From NCBI GenBank assembly GCA_037783415.1, contig JAZGTN010000150.1, positions 4,650,001 to 4,714,000 on the forward strand: a stretch of DNA of 64,000 nt, given 5' to 3'. Origin of the DNA: Leptasterias polaris (lineage: Eukaryota > Echinodermata > Asteroidea > Forcipulatida > Asteriidae). This document shows, piece after piece, positions 1-9,924 of this stretch. The number at the start of each line of letters is the position of its first letter. Within the stretch, counting starts at the first letter, position 1. The translations under genes were made by a program, and so were the position numbers. The notes beneath the pieces are model-generated. The model did not search any database. It was given only the letters and a program-made list of their open reading frames with translations, and was not told the DNA's origin.

Positions 1-329
1 GAAATGAATACCTTGAGATTTGAAGCAGATTACGGCCCCTAGTGAAGGAGAACTTTTATATTCCTTGTTTTTACAGGTTTCCGCTTTGAGCAAAAGAGGA
101 ACTCTTTCAAGTCAATCAGTGCTACAATTATGCACCGAAGAGTTTTACCTCTATGCAACGAATACATGAAAACGAGGAACGAAGGAGACTGTTGAAGAAG
201 ATGAGCCTCAAATTGAAGAAGATCTTGTTGCTGAAATTCAAACTGGCCCATTCATCTTAGATCTTGATATTTGAAGAAGAATCCATGAACCCAATGGTAT
301 GTTGAAGTTTTAAGTTCTGGAGACAAGCA

Positions 330-342
330 AACCGGTGCGGTT
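330..342. other. Short hairpin, 5-bp stem and 3-nt loop (recurs in every unit)
   Basis: AACCG (330-334), loop GTG, CGGTT (338-342). This is the most GC-rich spot of an AT-rich stretch and lies 8 bp upstream of the TATA-like motif. In unit 2 the last stem base is A (position 1166), which breaks the closing G-C pair. The stem is short and could be chance. Confidence 0.45.
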
Positions 343-349
343 CATTTAT

Positions 350-357
350 TATAAAAT
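350..357 (+). promoter_or_regulatory. TATA-like motif TATAAAAT (recurs in every unit)
   Basis: TATAAAAT matches a eukaryotic TATA box. It lies 8 bp after a small GC-rich hairpin and about 120 bp before module A. In AT-rich DNA such a match is expected by chance at this frequency, and no other core-promoter element could be recognised, so promoter activity is only a possibility. Confidence 0.15.
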
Positions 358-437
358 GGAAAAGCTCTTTCTGAGTTTTTAAAACTAGATGACACAAATT
401 AATTTCTTGCTAGTTGAAAGTTGATGGCTTTTTTGAT

Positions 438-464
438 GATTTTGTTCTGTGGTGGAACAAAATC
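438..464. other. Inverted repeat, 10-bp stem and 7-nt loop (recurs in every unit)
   Basis: GATTTTGTTC (438-447) is the exact reverse complement of GAACAAAATC (455-464), with loop TGTGGTG (448-454). In the other units position 441 is A, giving a single A-A mismatch inside an otherwise complete stem. The structure lies just before module A. It is seen directly; any role, such as RNA hairpin, protein-binding dyad or cruciform, is unknown. Confidence 0.8.
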
Positions 465-472
465 TTGATGGT

Positions 473-652
473 ACAGAATGAAGTCGATTTTCCGTAAGTG
501 GGAACTCTTGATACACATCTATTTTATAAGGCCCTAACCAGGCTCTGGCAGATGTTGAGCCAGCTTAGCTTGGGGTGCAGTTTATTGTCATACTCCAGGA
601 CAACATTGAGCTCAGTCGAGGATGAGGAGTCTTTATTTGTAGCTGTACAGTT
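473..652. repeat. Module A, left half of the internal duplication (recurs in every unit)
   Basis: Module A begins with ACAGAATG (473-480) and matches module B to about TGTAGCT (638-644). The best part, 494-604, aligns with 692-796 at roughly 80% identity. Shared blocks include ACTCTTGAT, GGCCCTAACCAGGC, AGATGTTGA, CCAGCTTAGC and GTTTATT. A has about 5 bp (part of TCTATTTTATAAG, near 519-530) that B lacks, including a TATAAG. A carries GTAAGT at 494-499, a full splice-donor consensus. Short inverted repeats, GGCTC with GAGCC and CTGGC with GCCAG, lie around 541-563, so a transcript could fold locally. The matching segment occurs in every complete unit. Confidence 0.9.
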
Positions 653-831
653 ACAGAATGCGTGTACATGTATGACTCTTTGTATTTACCAGTAGGTGGA
701 AACTCTTGATTCACAGCTATGAGGCCCTAACCAGGCACTGATAGATGTTGAACCAGCTTAGCCTGGGTGATGTTTATTCTCTTTCTCCAATACGACAAAG
801 ACTATCATCCAAGTAGGGGTTGTCTGTAGCT
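653..831. repeat. Module B, right half of the internal duplication (recurs in every unit)
   Basis: Module B starts with the same ACAGAATG (653-660) and ends near TGTAGCT (825-831). Relative to A, it has extra bases between ACAGAATG and GTAGGT (692-697), lacks about 5 bp near 718/719, and is shorter near its right end, so the A-B offset runs 180, 198, 193, 192 and 187 bp along the alignment. The divergence between A and B (about 20%) is far larger than between units (about 0.03%), so this duplication predates array amplification. B can pair CCAGGC (731-736) with GCCTGG (761-766), a fold unlike the one available to A. Confidence 0.9.
658..674. other. Alternating purine-pyrimidine tract, long allele (unit 1)
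   Basis: Seventeen bases, ATGCGTGTACATGTATG, alternate strictly purine and pyrimidine. The usual units have only ATGCGTGTATG (11 bases). The 6-bp difference can be drawn as an extra CATGTA. Such tracts are known to favour Z-DNA and replication slippage. All four length variants I found in the array fall at this position. Confidence 0.85.
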
Positions 832-3800
832 TGAAATGAATACCTTGAGATTTGAAGCAGATTACGGCCCCTAGTGAAGGAGAACTTTTATATTCCTTGT
901 TTTTACAGGTTTCCGCTTTGAGCAAAAGAGGAACTCTTTCAAGTCAATCAGTGCTACAATTATGCACCGAAGAGTTTTACCTCTATGCAACGAATACATG
1001 AAAACGAGGAACGAAGGAGACTGTTGAAGAAGATGAGCCTCAAATTGAAGAAGATCTTGTTGCTGAAATTCAAACTGGCCCATTCATCTTAGATCTTGAT
1101 ATTTGAAGAAGAATCCATGAACCCAATGGTATGTTGAAGTTTTAAGTTCTGGAGACAAGCAAACCAGTGCGGTTCATTTATTATAAAATGGAAAAGCTCT
1201 TTCTGAGTTTTTAAAACTAGATGACACAAATTAATTTCTTGCTAGTTGAAAGTTGATGGCTTTTTTGATGATATTGTTCTGTGGTGGAACAAAATCTTGA
1301 TGGTACAGAATGAAGTCGATTTTCCGTAAGTGGGAACTCTTGATACACATCTATTTTATAAGGCCCTAACCAGGCTCTGGCAGATGTTGAGCCAGCTTAG
1401 CTTGGGGTGCAGTTTATTGTCATACTCCAGGACAACATTGAGCTCAGTCGAGGATGAGGAGTCTTTATTTGTAGCTGTACAGTTACAGAATGCGTGTATG
1501 ACTCTTTGTATTTACCAGTAGGTGGAAACTCTTGATTCACAGCTATGAGGCCCTAACCAGGCACTGATAGATGTTGAACCAGCTTAGCCTGGGTGATGTT
1601 TATTCTCTTTCTCCAATACGACAAAGACTATCATCCAAGTAGGGGTTGTCTGTAGCTTGAAATGAATACCTTGAGATTTGAAGCAGATTACGGCCCCTAG
1701 TGAAGGAGAACTTTTATATTCCTTGTTTTTACAGGTTTCCGCTTTGAGCAAAAGAGGAACTCTTTCAAGTCAATCAGTGCTACAATTATGCACCGAAGAG
1801 TTTTACCTCTATGCAACGAATACATGAAAACGAGGAACGAAGGAGACTGTTGAAGAAGATGAGCCTCAAATTGAAGAAGATCTTGTTGCTGAAATTCAAA
1901 CTGGCCCATTCATCTTAGATCTTGATATTTGAAGAAGAATCCATGAACCCAATGGTATGTTGAAGTTTTAAGTTCTGGAGACAAGCAAACCGGTGCGGTT
2001 CATTTATTATAAAATGGAAAAGCTCTTTCTGAGTTTTTAAAACTAGATGACACAAATTAATTTCTTGCTAGTTGAAAGTTGATGGCTTTTTTGATGATAT
2101 TGTTCTGTGGTGGAACAAAATCTTGATGGTACAGAATGAAGTCGATTTTCCGTAAGTGGGAACTCTTGATACACATCTATTTTATAAGGCCCTAACCAGG
2201 CTCTGGCAGATGTTGAGCCAGCTTAGCTTGGGGTGCAGTTTATTGTCATACTCCAGGACAACATTGAGCTCAGTCGAGGATGAGGAGTCTTTATTTGTAG
2301 CTGTACAGTTACAGAATGCGTGTATGACTCTTTGTATTTACCAGTAGGTGGAAACTCTTGATTCACAGCTATGAGGCCCTAACCAGGCACTGATAGATGT
2401 TGAACCAGCTTAGCCTGGGTGATGTTTATTCTCTTTCTCCAATACGACAAAGACTATCATCCAAGTAGGGGTTGTCTGTAGCTTGAAATGAATACCTTGA
2501 GATTTGAAGCAGATTACGGCCCCTAGTGAAGGAGAACTTTTATATTCCTTGTTTTTACAGGTTTCCGCTTTGAGCAAAAGAGGAACTCTTTCAAGTCAAT
2601 CAGTGCTACAATTATGCACCGAAGAGTTTTACCTCTATGCAACGAATACATGAAAACGAGGAACGAAGGAGACTGTTGAAGAAGATGAGCCTCAAATTGA
2701 AGAAGATCTTGTTGCTGAAATTCAAACTGGCCCATTCATCTTAGATCTTGATATTTGAAGAAGAATCCATGAACCCAATGGTATGTTGAAGTTTTAAGTT
2801 CTGGAGACAAGCAAACCGGTGCGGTTCATTTATTATAAAATGGAAAAGCTCTTTCTGAGTTTTTAAAACTAGATGACACAAATTAATTTCTTGCTAGTTG
2901 AAAGTTGATGGCTTTTTTGATGATATTGTTCTGTGGTGGAACAAAATCTTGATGGTACAGAATGAAGTCGATTTTCCGTAAGTGGGAACTCTTGATACAC
3001 ATCTATTTTATAAGGCCCTAACCAGGCTCTGGCAGATGTTGAGCCAGCTTAGCTTGGGGTGCAGTTTATTGTCATACTCCAGGACAACATTGAGCTCAGT
3101 CGAGGATGAGGAGTCTTTATTTGTAGCTGTACAGTTACAGAATGCGTGTATGACTCTTTGTATTTACCAGTAGGTGGAAACTCTTGATTCACAGCTATGA
3201 GGCCCTAACCAGGCACTGATAGATGTTGAACCAGCTTAGCCTGGGTGATGTTTATTCTCTTTCTCCAATACGACAAAGACTATCATCCAAGTAGGGGTTG
3301 TCTGTAGCTTGAAATGAATACCTTGAGATTTGAAGCAGATTACGGCCCCTAGTGAAGGAGAACTTTTATATTCCTTGTTTTTACAGGTTTCCGCTTTGAG
3401 CAAAAGAGGAACTCTTTCAAGTCAATCAGTGCTACAATTATGCACCGAAGAGTTTTACCTCTATGCAACGAATACATGAAAACGAGGAACGAAGGAGACT
3501 GTTGAAGAAGATGAGCCTCAAATTGAAGAAGATCTTGTTGCTGAAATTCAAACTGGCCCATTCATCTTAGATCTTGATATTTGAAGAAGAATCCATGAAC
3601 CCAATGGTATGTTGAAGTTTTAAGTTCTGGAGACAAGCAAACCGGTGCGGTTCATTTATTATAAAATGGAAAAGCTCTTTCTGAGTTTTTAAAACTAGAT
3701 GACACAAATTAATTTCTTGCTAGTTGAAAGTTGATGGCTTTTTTGATGATATTGTTCTGTGGTGGAACAAAATCTTGATGGTACAGAATGAAGTCGATTT

Positions 3801-6800
3801 TCCGTAAGTGGGAACTCTTGATACACATCTATTTTATAAGGCCCTAACCAGGCTCTGGCAGATGTTGAGCCAGCTTAGCTTGGGGTGCAGTTTATTGTCA
3901 TACTCCAGGACAACATTGAGCTCAGTCGAGGATGAGGAGTCTTTATTTGTAGCTGTACAGTTACAGAATGCGTGTATGACTCTTTGTATTTACCAGTAGG
4001 TGGAAACTCTTGATTCACAGCTATGAGGCCCTAACCAGGCACTGATAGATGTTGAACCAGCTTAGCCTGGGTGATGTTTATTCTCTTTCTCCAATACGAC
4101 AAAGACTATCATCCAAGTAGGGGTTGTCTGTAGCTTGAAATGAATACCTTGAGATTTGAAGCAGATTACGGCCCCTAGTGAAGGAGAACTTTTATATTCC
4201 TTGTTTTTACAGGTTTCCGCTTTGAGCAAAAGAGGAACTCTTTCAAGTCAATCAGTGCTACAATTATGCACCGAAGAGTTTTACCTCTATGCAACGAATA
4301 CATGAAAACGAGGAACGAAGGAGACTGTTGAAGAAGATGAGCCTCAAATTGAAGAAGATCTTGTTGCTGAAATTCAAACTGGCCCATTCATCTTAGATCT
4401 TGATATTTGAAGAAGAATCCATGAACCCAATGGTATGTTGAAGTTTTAAGTTCTGGAGACAAGCAAACCGGTGCGGTTCATTTATTATAAAATGGAAAAG
4501 CTCTTTCTGAGTTTTTAAAACTAGATGACACAAATTAATTTCTTGCTAGTTGAAAGTTGATGGCTTTTTTGATGATATTGTTCTGTGGTGGAACAAAATC
4601 TTGATGGTACAGAATGAAGTCGATTTTCCGTAAGTGGGAACTCTTGATACACATCTATTTTATAAGGCCCTAACCAGGCTCTGGCAGATGTTGAGCCAGC
4701 TTAGCTTGGGGTGCAGTTTATTGTCATACTCCAGGACAACATTGAGCTCAGTCGAGGATGAGGAGTCTTTATTTGTAGCTGTACAGTTACAGAATGCGTG
4801 TATGACTCTTTGTATTTACCAGTAGGTGGAAACTCTTGATTCACAGCTATGAGGCCCTAACCAGGCACTGATAGATGTTGAACCAGCTTAGCCTGGGTGA
4901 TGTTTATTCTCTTTCTCCAATACGACAAAGACTATCATCCAAGTAGGGGTTGTCTGTAGCTTGAAATGAATACCTTGAGATTTGAAGCAGATTACGGCCC
5001 CTAGTGAAGGAGAACTTTTATATTCCTTGTTTTTACAGGTTTCCGCTTTGAGCAAAAGAGGAACTCTTTCAAGTCAATCAGTGCTACAATTATGCACCGA
5101 AGAGTTTTACCTCTATGCAACGAATACATGAAAACGAGGAACGAAGGAGACTGTTGAAGAAGATGAGCCTCAAATTGAAGAAGATCTTGTTGCTGAAATT
5201 CAAACTGGCCCATTCATCTTAGATCTTGATATTTGAAGAAGAATCCATGAACCCAATTGTATGTTGAAGTTTTAAGTTCTGGAGACAAGCAAACCGGTGC
5301 GGTTCATTTATTATAAAATGGAAAAGCTCTTTCTGAGTTTTTAAAACTAGATGACACAAATTAATTTCTTGCTAGTTGAAAGTTGATGGCTTTTTTGATG
5401 ATATTGTTCTGTGGTGGAACAAAATCTTGATGGTACAGAATGAAGTCGATTTTCCGTAAGTGGGAACTCTTGATACACATCTATTTTATAAGGCCCTAAC
5501 CAGGCTCTGGCAGATGTTGAGCCAGCTTAGCTTGGGGTGCAGTTTATTGTCATACTCCAGGACAACATTGAGCTCAGTCGAGGATGAGGAGTCTTTATTT
5601 GTAGCTGTACAGTTACAGAATGCGTGTATGACTCTTTGTATTTACCAGTAGGTGGAAACTCTTGATTCACAGCTATGAGGCCCTAACCAGGCACTGATAG
5701 ATGTTGAACCAGCTTAGCCTGGGTGATGTTTATTCTCTTTCTCCAATACGACAAAGACTATCATCCAAGTAGGGGTTGTCTGTAGCTTGAAATGAATACC
5801 TTGAGATTTGAAGCAGATTACGGCCCCTAGTGAAGGAGAACTTTTATATTCCTTGTTTTTACAGGTTTCCGCTTTGAGCAAAAGAGGAACTCTTTCAAGT
5901 CAATCAGTGCTACAATTATGCACCGAAGAGTTTTACCTCTATGCAACGAATACATGAAAACGAGGAACGAAGGAGACTGTTGAAGAAGATGAGCCTCAAA
6001 TTGAAGAAGATCTTGTTGCTGAAATTCAAACTGGCCCATTCATCTTAGATCTTGATATTTGAAGAAGAATCCATGAACCCAATGGTATGTTGAAGTTTTA
6101 AGTTCTGGAGACAAGCAAACCGGTGCGGTTCATTTATTATAAAATGGAAAAGCTCTTTCTGAGTTTTTAAAACTAGATGACACAAATTAATTTCTTGCTA
6201 GTTGAAAGTTGATGGCTTTTTTGATGATATTGTTCTGTGGTGGAACAAAATCTTGATGGTACAGAATGAAGTCGATTTTCCGTAAGTGGGAACTCTTGAT
6301 ACACATCTATTTTATAAGGCCCTAACCAGGCTCTGGCAGATGTTGAGCCAGCTTAGCTTGGGGTGCAGTTTATTGTCATACTCCAGGACAACATTGAGCT
6401 CAGTCGAGGATGAGGAGTCTTTATTTGTAGCTGTACAGTTACAGAATGCGTGTATGACTCTTTGTATTTACCAGTAGGTGGAAACTCTTGATTCACAGCT
6501 ATGAGGCCCTAACCAGGCACTGATAGATGTTGAACCAGCTTAGCCTGGGTGATGTTTATTCTCTTTCTCCAATACGACAAAGACTATCATCCAAGTAGGG
6601 GTTGTCTGTAGCTTGAAATGAATACCTTGAGATTTGAAGCAGATTACGGCCCCTAGTGAAGGAGAACTTTTATATTCCTTGTTTTTACAGGTTTCCGCTT
6701 TGAGCAAAAGAGGAACTCTTTCAAGTCAATCAGTGCTACAATTATGCACCGAAGAGTTTTACCTCTATGCAACGAATACATGAAAACGAGGAACGAAGGA

Positions 6801-9092
6801 GACTGTTGAAGAAGATGAGCCTCAAATTGAAGAAGATCTTGTTGCTGAAATTCAAACTGGCCCATTCATCTTAGATCTTGATATTTGAAGAAGAATCCAT
6901 GAACCCAATGGTATGTTGAAGTTTTAAGTTCTGGAGACAAGCAAACCGGTGCGGTTCATTTATTATAAAATGGAAAAGCTCTTTCTGAGTTTTTAAAACT
7001 AGATGACACAAATTAATTTCTTGCTAGTTGAAAGTTGATGGCTTTTTTGATGATATTGTTCTGTGGTGGAACAAAATCTTGATGGTACAGAATGAAGTCG
7101 ATTTTCCGTAAGTGGGAACTCTTGATACACATCTATTTTATAAGGCCCTAACCAGGCTCTGGCAGATGTTGAGCCAGCTTAGCTTGGGGTGCAGTTTATT
7201 GTCATACTCCAGGACAACATTGAGCTCAGTCGAGGATGAGGAGTCTTTATTTGTAGCTGTACAGTTACAGAATGCGTGTATGACTCTTTGTATTTACCAG
7301 TAGGTGGAAACTCTTGATTCACAGCTATGAGGCCCTAACCAGGCACTGATAGATGTTGAACCAGCTTAGCCTGGGTGATGTTTATTCTCTTTCTCCAATA
7401 CGACAAAGACTATCATCCAAGTAGGGGTTGTCTGTAGCTTGAAATGAATACCTTGAGATTTGAAGCAGATTACGGCCCCTAGTGAAGGAGAACTTTTATA
7501 TTCCTTGTTTTTACAGGTTTCCGCTTTGAGCAAAAGAGGAACTCTTTCAAGTCAATCAGTGCTACAATTATGCACCGAAGAGTTTTACCTCTATGCAACG
7601 AATACATGAAAACGAGGAACGAAGGAGACTGTTGAAGAAGATGAGCCTCAAATTGAAGAAGATCTTGTTGCTGAAATTCAAACTGGCCCATTCATCTTAG
7701 ATCTTGATATTTGAAGAAGAATCCATGAACCCAATGGTATGTTGAAGTTTTAAGTTCTGGAGACAAGCAAACCGGTGCGGTTCATTTATTATAAAATGGA
7801 AAAGCTCTTTCTGAGTTTTTAAAACTAGATGACACAAATTAATTTCTTGCTAGTTGAAAGTTGATGGCTTTTTTGATGATATTGTTCTGTGGTGGAACAA
7901 AATCTTGATGGTACAGAATGAAGTCGATTTTCCGTAAGTGGGAACTCTTGATACACATCTATTTTATAAGGCCCTAACCAGGCTCTGGCAGATGTTGAGC
8001 CAGCTTAGCTTGGGGTGCAGTTTATTGTCATACTCCAGGACAACATTGAGCTCAGTCGAGGATGAGGAGTCTTTATTTGTAGCTGTACAGTTACAGAATG
8101 CGTGTATGACTCTTTGTATTTACCAGTAGGTGGAAACTCTTGATTCACAGCTATGAGGCCCTAACCAGGCACTGATAGATGTTGAACCAGCTTAGCCTGG
8201 GTGATGTTTATTCTCTTTCTCCAATACGACAAAGACTATCATCCAAGTAGGGGTTGTCTGTAGCTTGAAATGAATACCTTGAGATTTGAAGCAGATTACG
8301 GCCCCTAGTGAAGGAGAACTTTTATATTCCTTGTTTTTACAGGTTTCCGCTTTGAGCAAAAGAGGAACTCTTTCAAGTCAATCAGTGCTACAATTATGCA
8401 CCGAAGAGTTTTACCTCTATGCAACGAATACATGAAAACGAGGAACGAAGGAGACTGTTGAAGAAGATGAGCCTCAAATTGAAGAAGATCTTGTTGCTGA
8501 AATTCAAACTGGCCCATTCATCTTAGATCTTGATATTTGAAGAAGAATCCATGAACCCAATGGTATGTTGAAGTTTTAAGTTCTGGAGACAAGCAAACCG
8601 GTGCGGTTCATTTATTATAAAATGGAAAAGCTCTTTCTGAGTTTTTAAAACTAGATGACACAAATTAATTTCTTGCTAGTTGAAAGTTGATGGCTTTTTT
8701 GATGATATTGTTCTGTGGTGGAACAAAATCTTGATGGTACAGAATGAAGTCGATTTTCCGTAAGTGGGAACTCTTGATACACATCTATTTTATAAGGCCC
8801 TAACCAGGCTCTGGCAGATGTTGAGCCAGCTTAGCTTGGGGTGCAGTTTATTGTCATACTCCAGGACAACATTGAGCTCAGTCGAGGATGAGGAGTCTTT
8901 ATTTGTAGCTGTACAGTTACAGAATGCGTGTATGACTCTTTGTATTTACCAGTAGGTGGAAACTCTTGATTCACAGCTATGAGGCCCTAACCAGGCACTG
9001 ATAGATGTTGAACCAGCTTAGCCTGGGTGATGTTTATTCTCTTTCTCCAATACGACAAAGACTATCATCCAAGTAGGGGTTGTCTGTAGCTT

Positions 9093-9924
9093 GAAATGAA
9101 TACCTTGAGATTTGAAGCAGATTACGGCCCCTAGTGAAGGAGAACTTTTATATTCCTTGTTTTTACAGGTTTCCGCTTTGAGCAAAAGAGGAACTCTTTC
9201 AAGTCAATCAGTGCTACAATTATGCACCGAAGAGTTTTACCTCTATGCAACGAATACATGAAAACGAGGAACGAAGGAGACTGTTGAAGAAGATGAGCCT
9301 CAAATTGAAGAAGATCTTGTTGCTGAAATTCAAACTGGCCCATTCATCTTAGATCTTGATATTTGAAGAAGAATCCATGAACCCAATGGTATGTTGAAGT
9401 TTTAAGTTCTGGAGACAAGCAAACCGGTGCGGTTCATTTATTATAAAATGGAAAAGCTCTTTCTGAGTTTTTAAAACTAGATGACACAAATTAATTTCTT
9501 GCTAGTTGAAAGTTGATGGCTTTTTTGATGATATTGTTCTGTGGTGGAACAAAATCTTGATGGTACAGAATGAAGTCGATTTTCCGTAAGTGGGAACTCT
9601 TGATACACATCTATTTTATAAGGCCCTAACCAGGCTCTGGCAGATGTTGAGCCAGCTTAGCTTGGGGTGCAGTTTATTGTCATACTCCAGGACAACATTG
9701 AGCTCAGTCGAGGATGAGGAGTCTTTATTTGTAGCTGTACAGTTACAGAATGCGTGTACATGTATGACTCTTTGTATTTACCAGTAGGTGGAAACTCTTG
9801 ATTCACAGCTATGAGGCCCTAACCAGGCACTGATAGATGTTGAACCAGCTTAGCCTGGGTGATGTTTATTCTCTTTCTCCAATACGACAAAGACTATCAT
9901 CCAAGTAGGGGTTGTCTGTAGCTT
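9093..9924. repeat. Unit 12: 832-bp variant
   Basis: This unit carries the same 6-bp longer alternating tract (9750-9766) as units 1 and 19. It has A, not T, at the position equivalent to 441, so it shares the insertion of unit 1 but not its substitution. The extra 6 bp lengthen the small plus-strand open frame by two codons without shifting it. Confidence 0.95.

Larger units (their letters stand above)
1..832. repeat. Unit 1: 832-bp variant and reference copy of the repeat
   Basis: This copy serves as the coordinate reference for the unit. Positions 1-472 are single-copy within the unit, 473-652 is module A and 653-831 is the diverged duplicate, module B. It differs from the usual copy in two ways. 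The alternating purine-pyrimidine tract at 658-674 is 6 bp longer. Position 441 is T where the other units have A, which completes a 10-bp hairpin stem at 438-464. The unit carries single GAGCTC (608-613) and ACCGGT (331-336) sites and two AGATCT sites (220-225 and 259-264), which predict the digestion ladder of the array. No protein-coding gene is credible in it. It may be closer to the ancestral unit than the consensus, but that is inference. Confidence 0.95.

Noticed and set aside
39..251. 70-codon minus-strand open frame from ATG to TAG, repeated in all 78 copies
   Set aside because: It recurs because the DNA is homogenised, not because it is shown to be selected. I recognise no domain, signal peptide or relative, and it lies opposite a purine-rich strand, which favours chance open frames. 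The one substitution seen within it (unit 75, 61346) is synonymous, which is too little to infer selection.
531..543. Telomere-like CCCTAACC in modules A and B
   Set aside because: It occurs once per module as part of a longer conserved block and is never tandem, so it is not telomeric sequence.
494..604. Spliced-leader RNA gene (short leader, GTAAGT donor, small hairpins)
   Set aside because: The donor-like site and local hairpins are present, but I could not find a convincing Sm-binding site flanked by stem-loops after the donor, nor a defined leader start.
498..695. 63- or 65-codon plus-strand frame in module A and the start of module B
   Set aside because: It begins with GTG straight after a TAA and has no upstream ATG, so it is not a eukaryotic start. 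It straddles the A-B junction, changes length with the tract variants and is frameshifted in unit 75. No recognisable product.
1..832. LTR or DNA transposon as the origin of the 826-bp unit
   Set aside because: Unit ends are arbitrary in a circularly permuted repeat. I see no terminal inverted repeats at a fixed phase, no target-site duplications between units, and no reverse-transcriptase or transposase reading frame.
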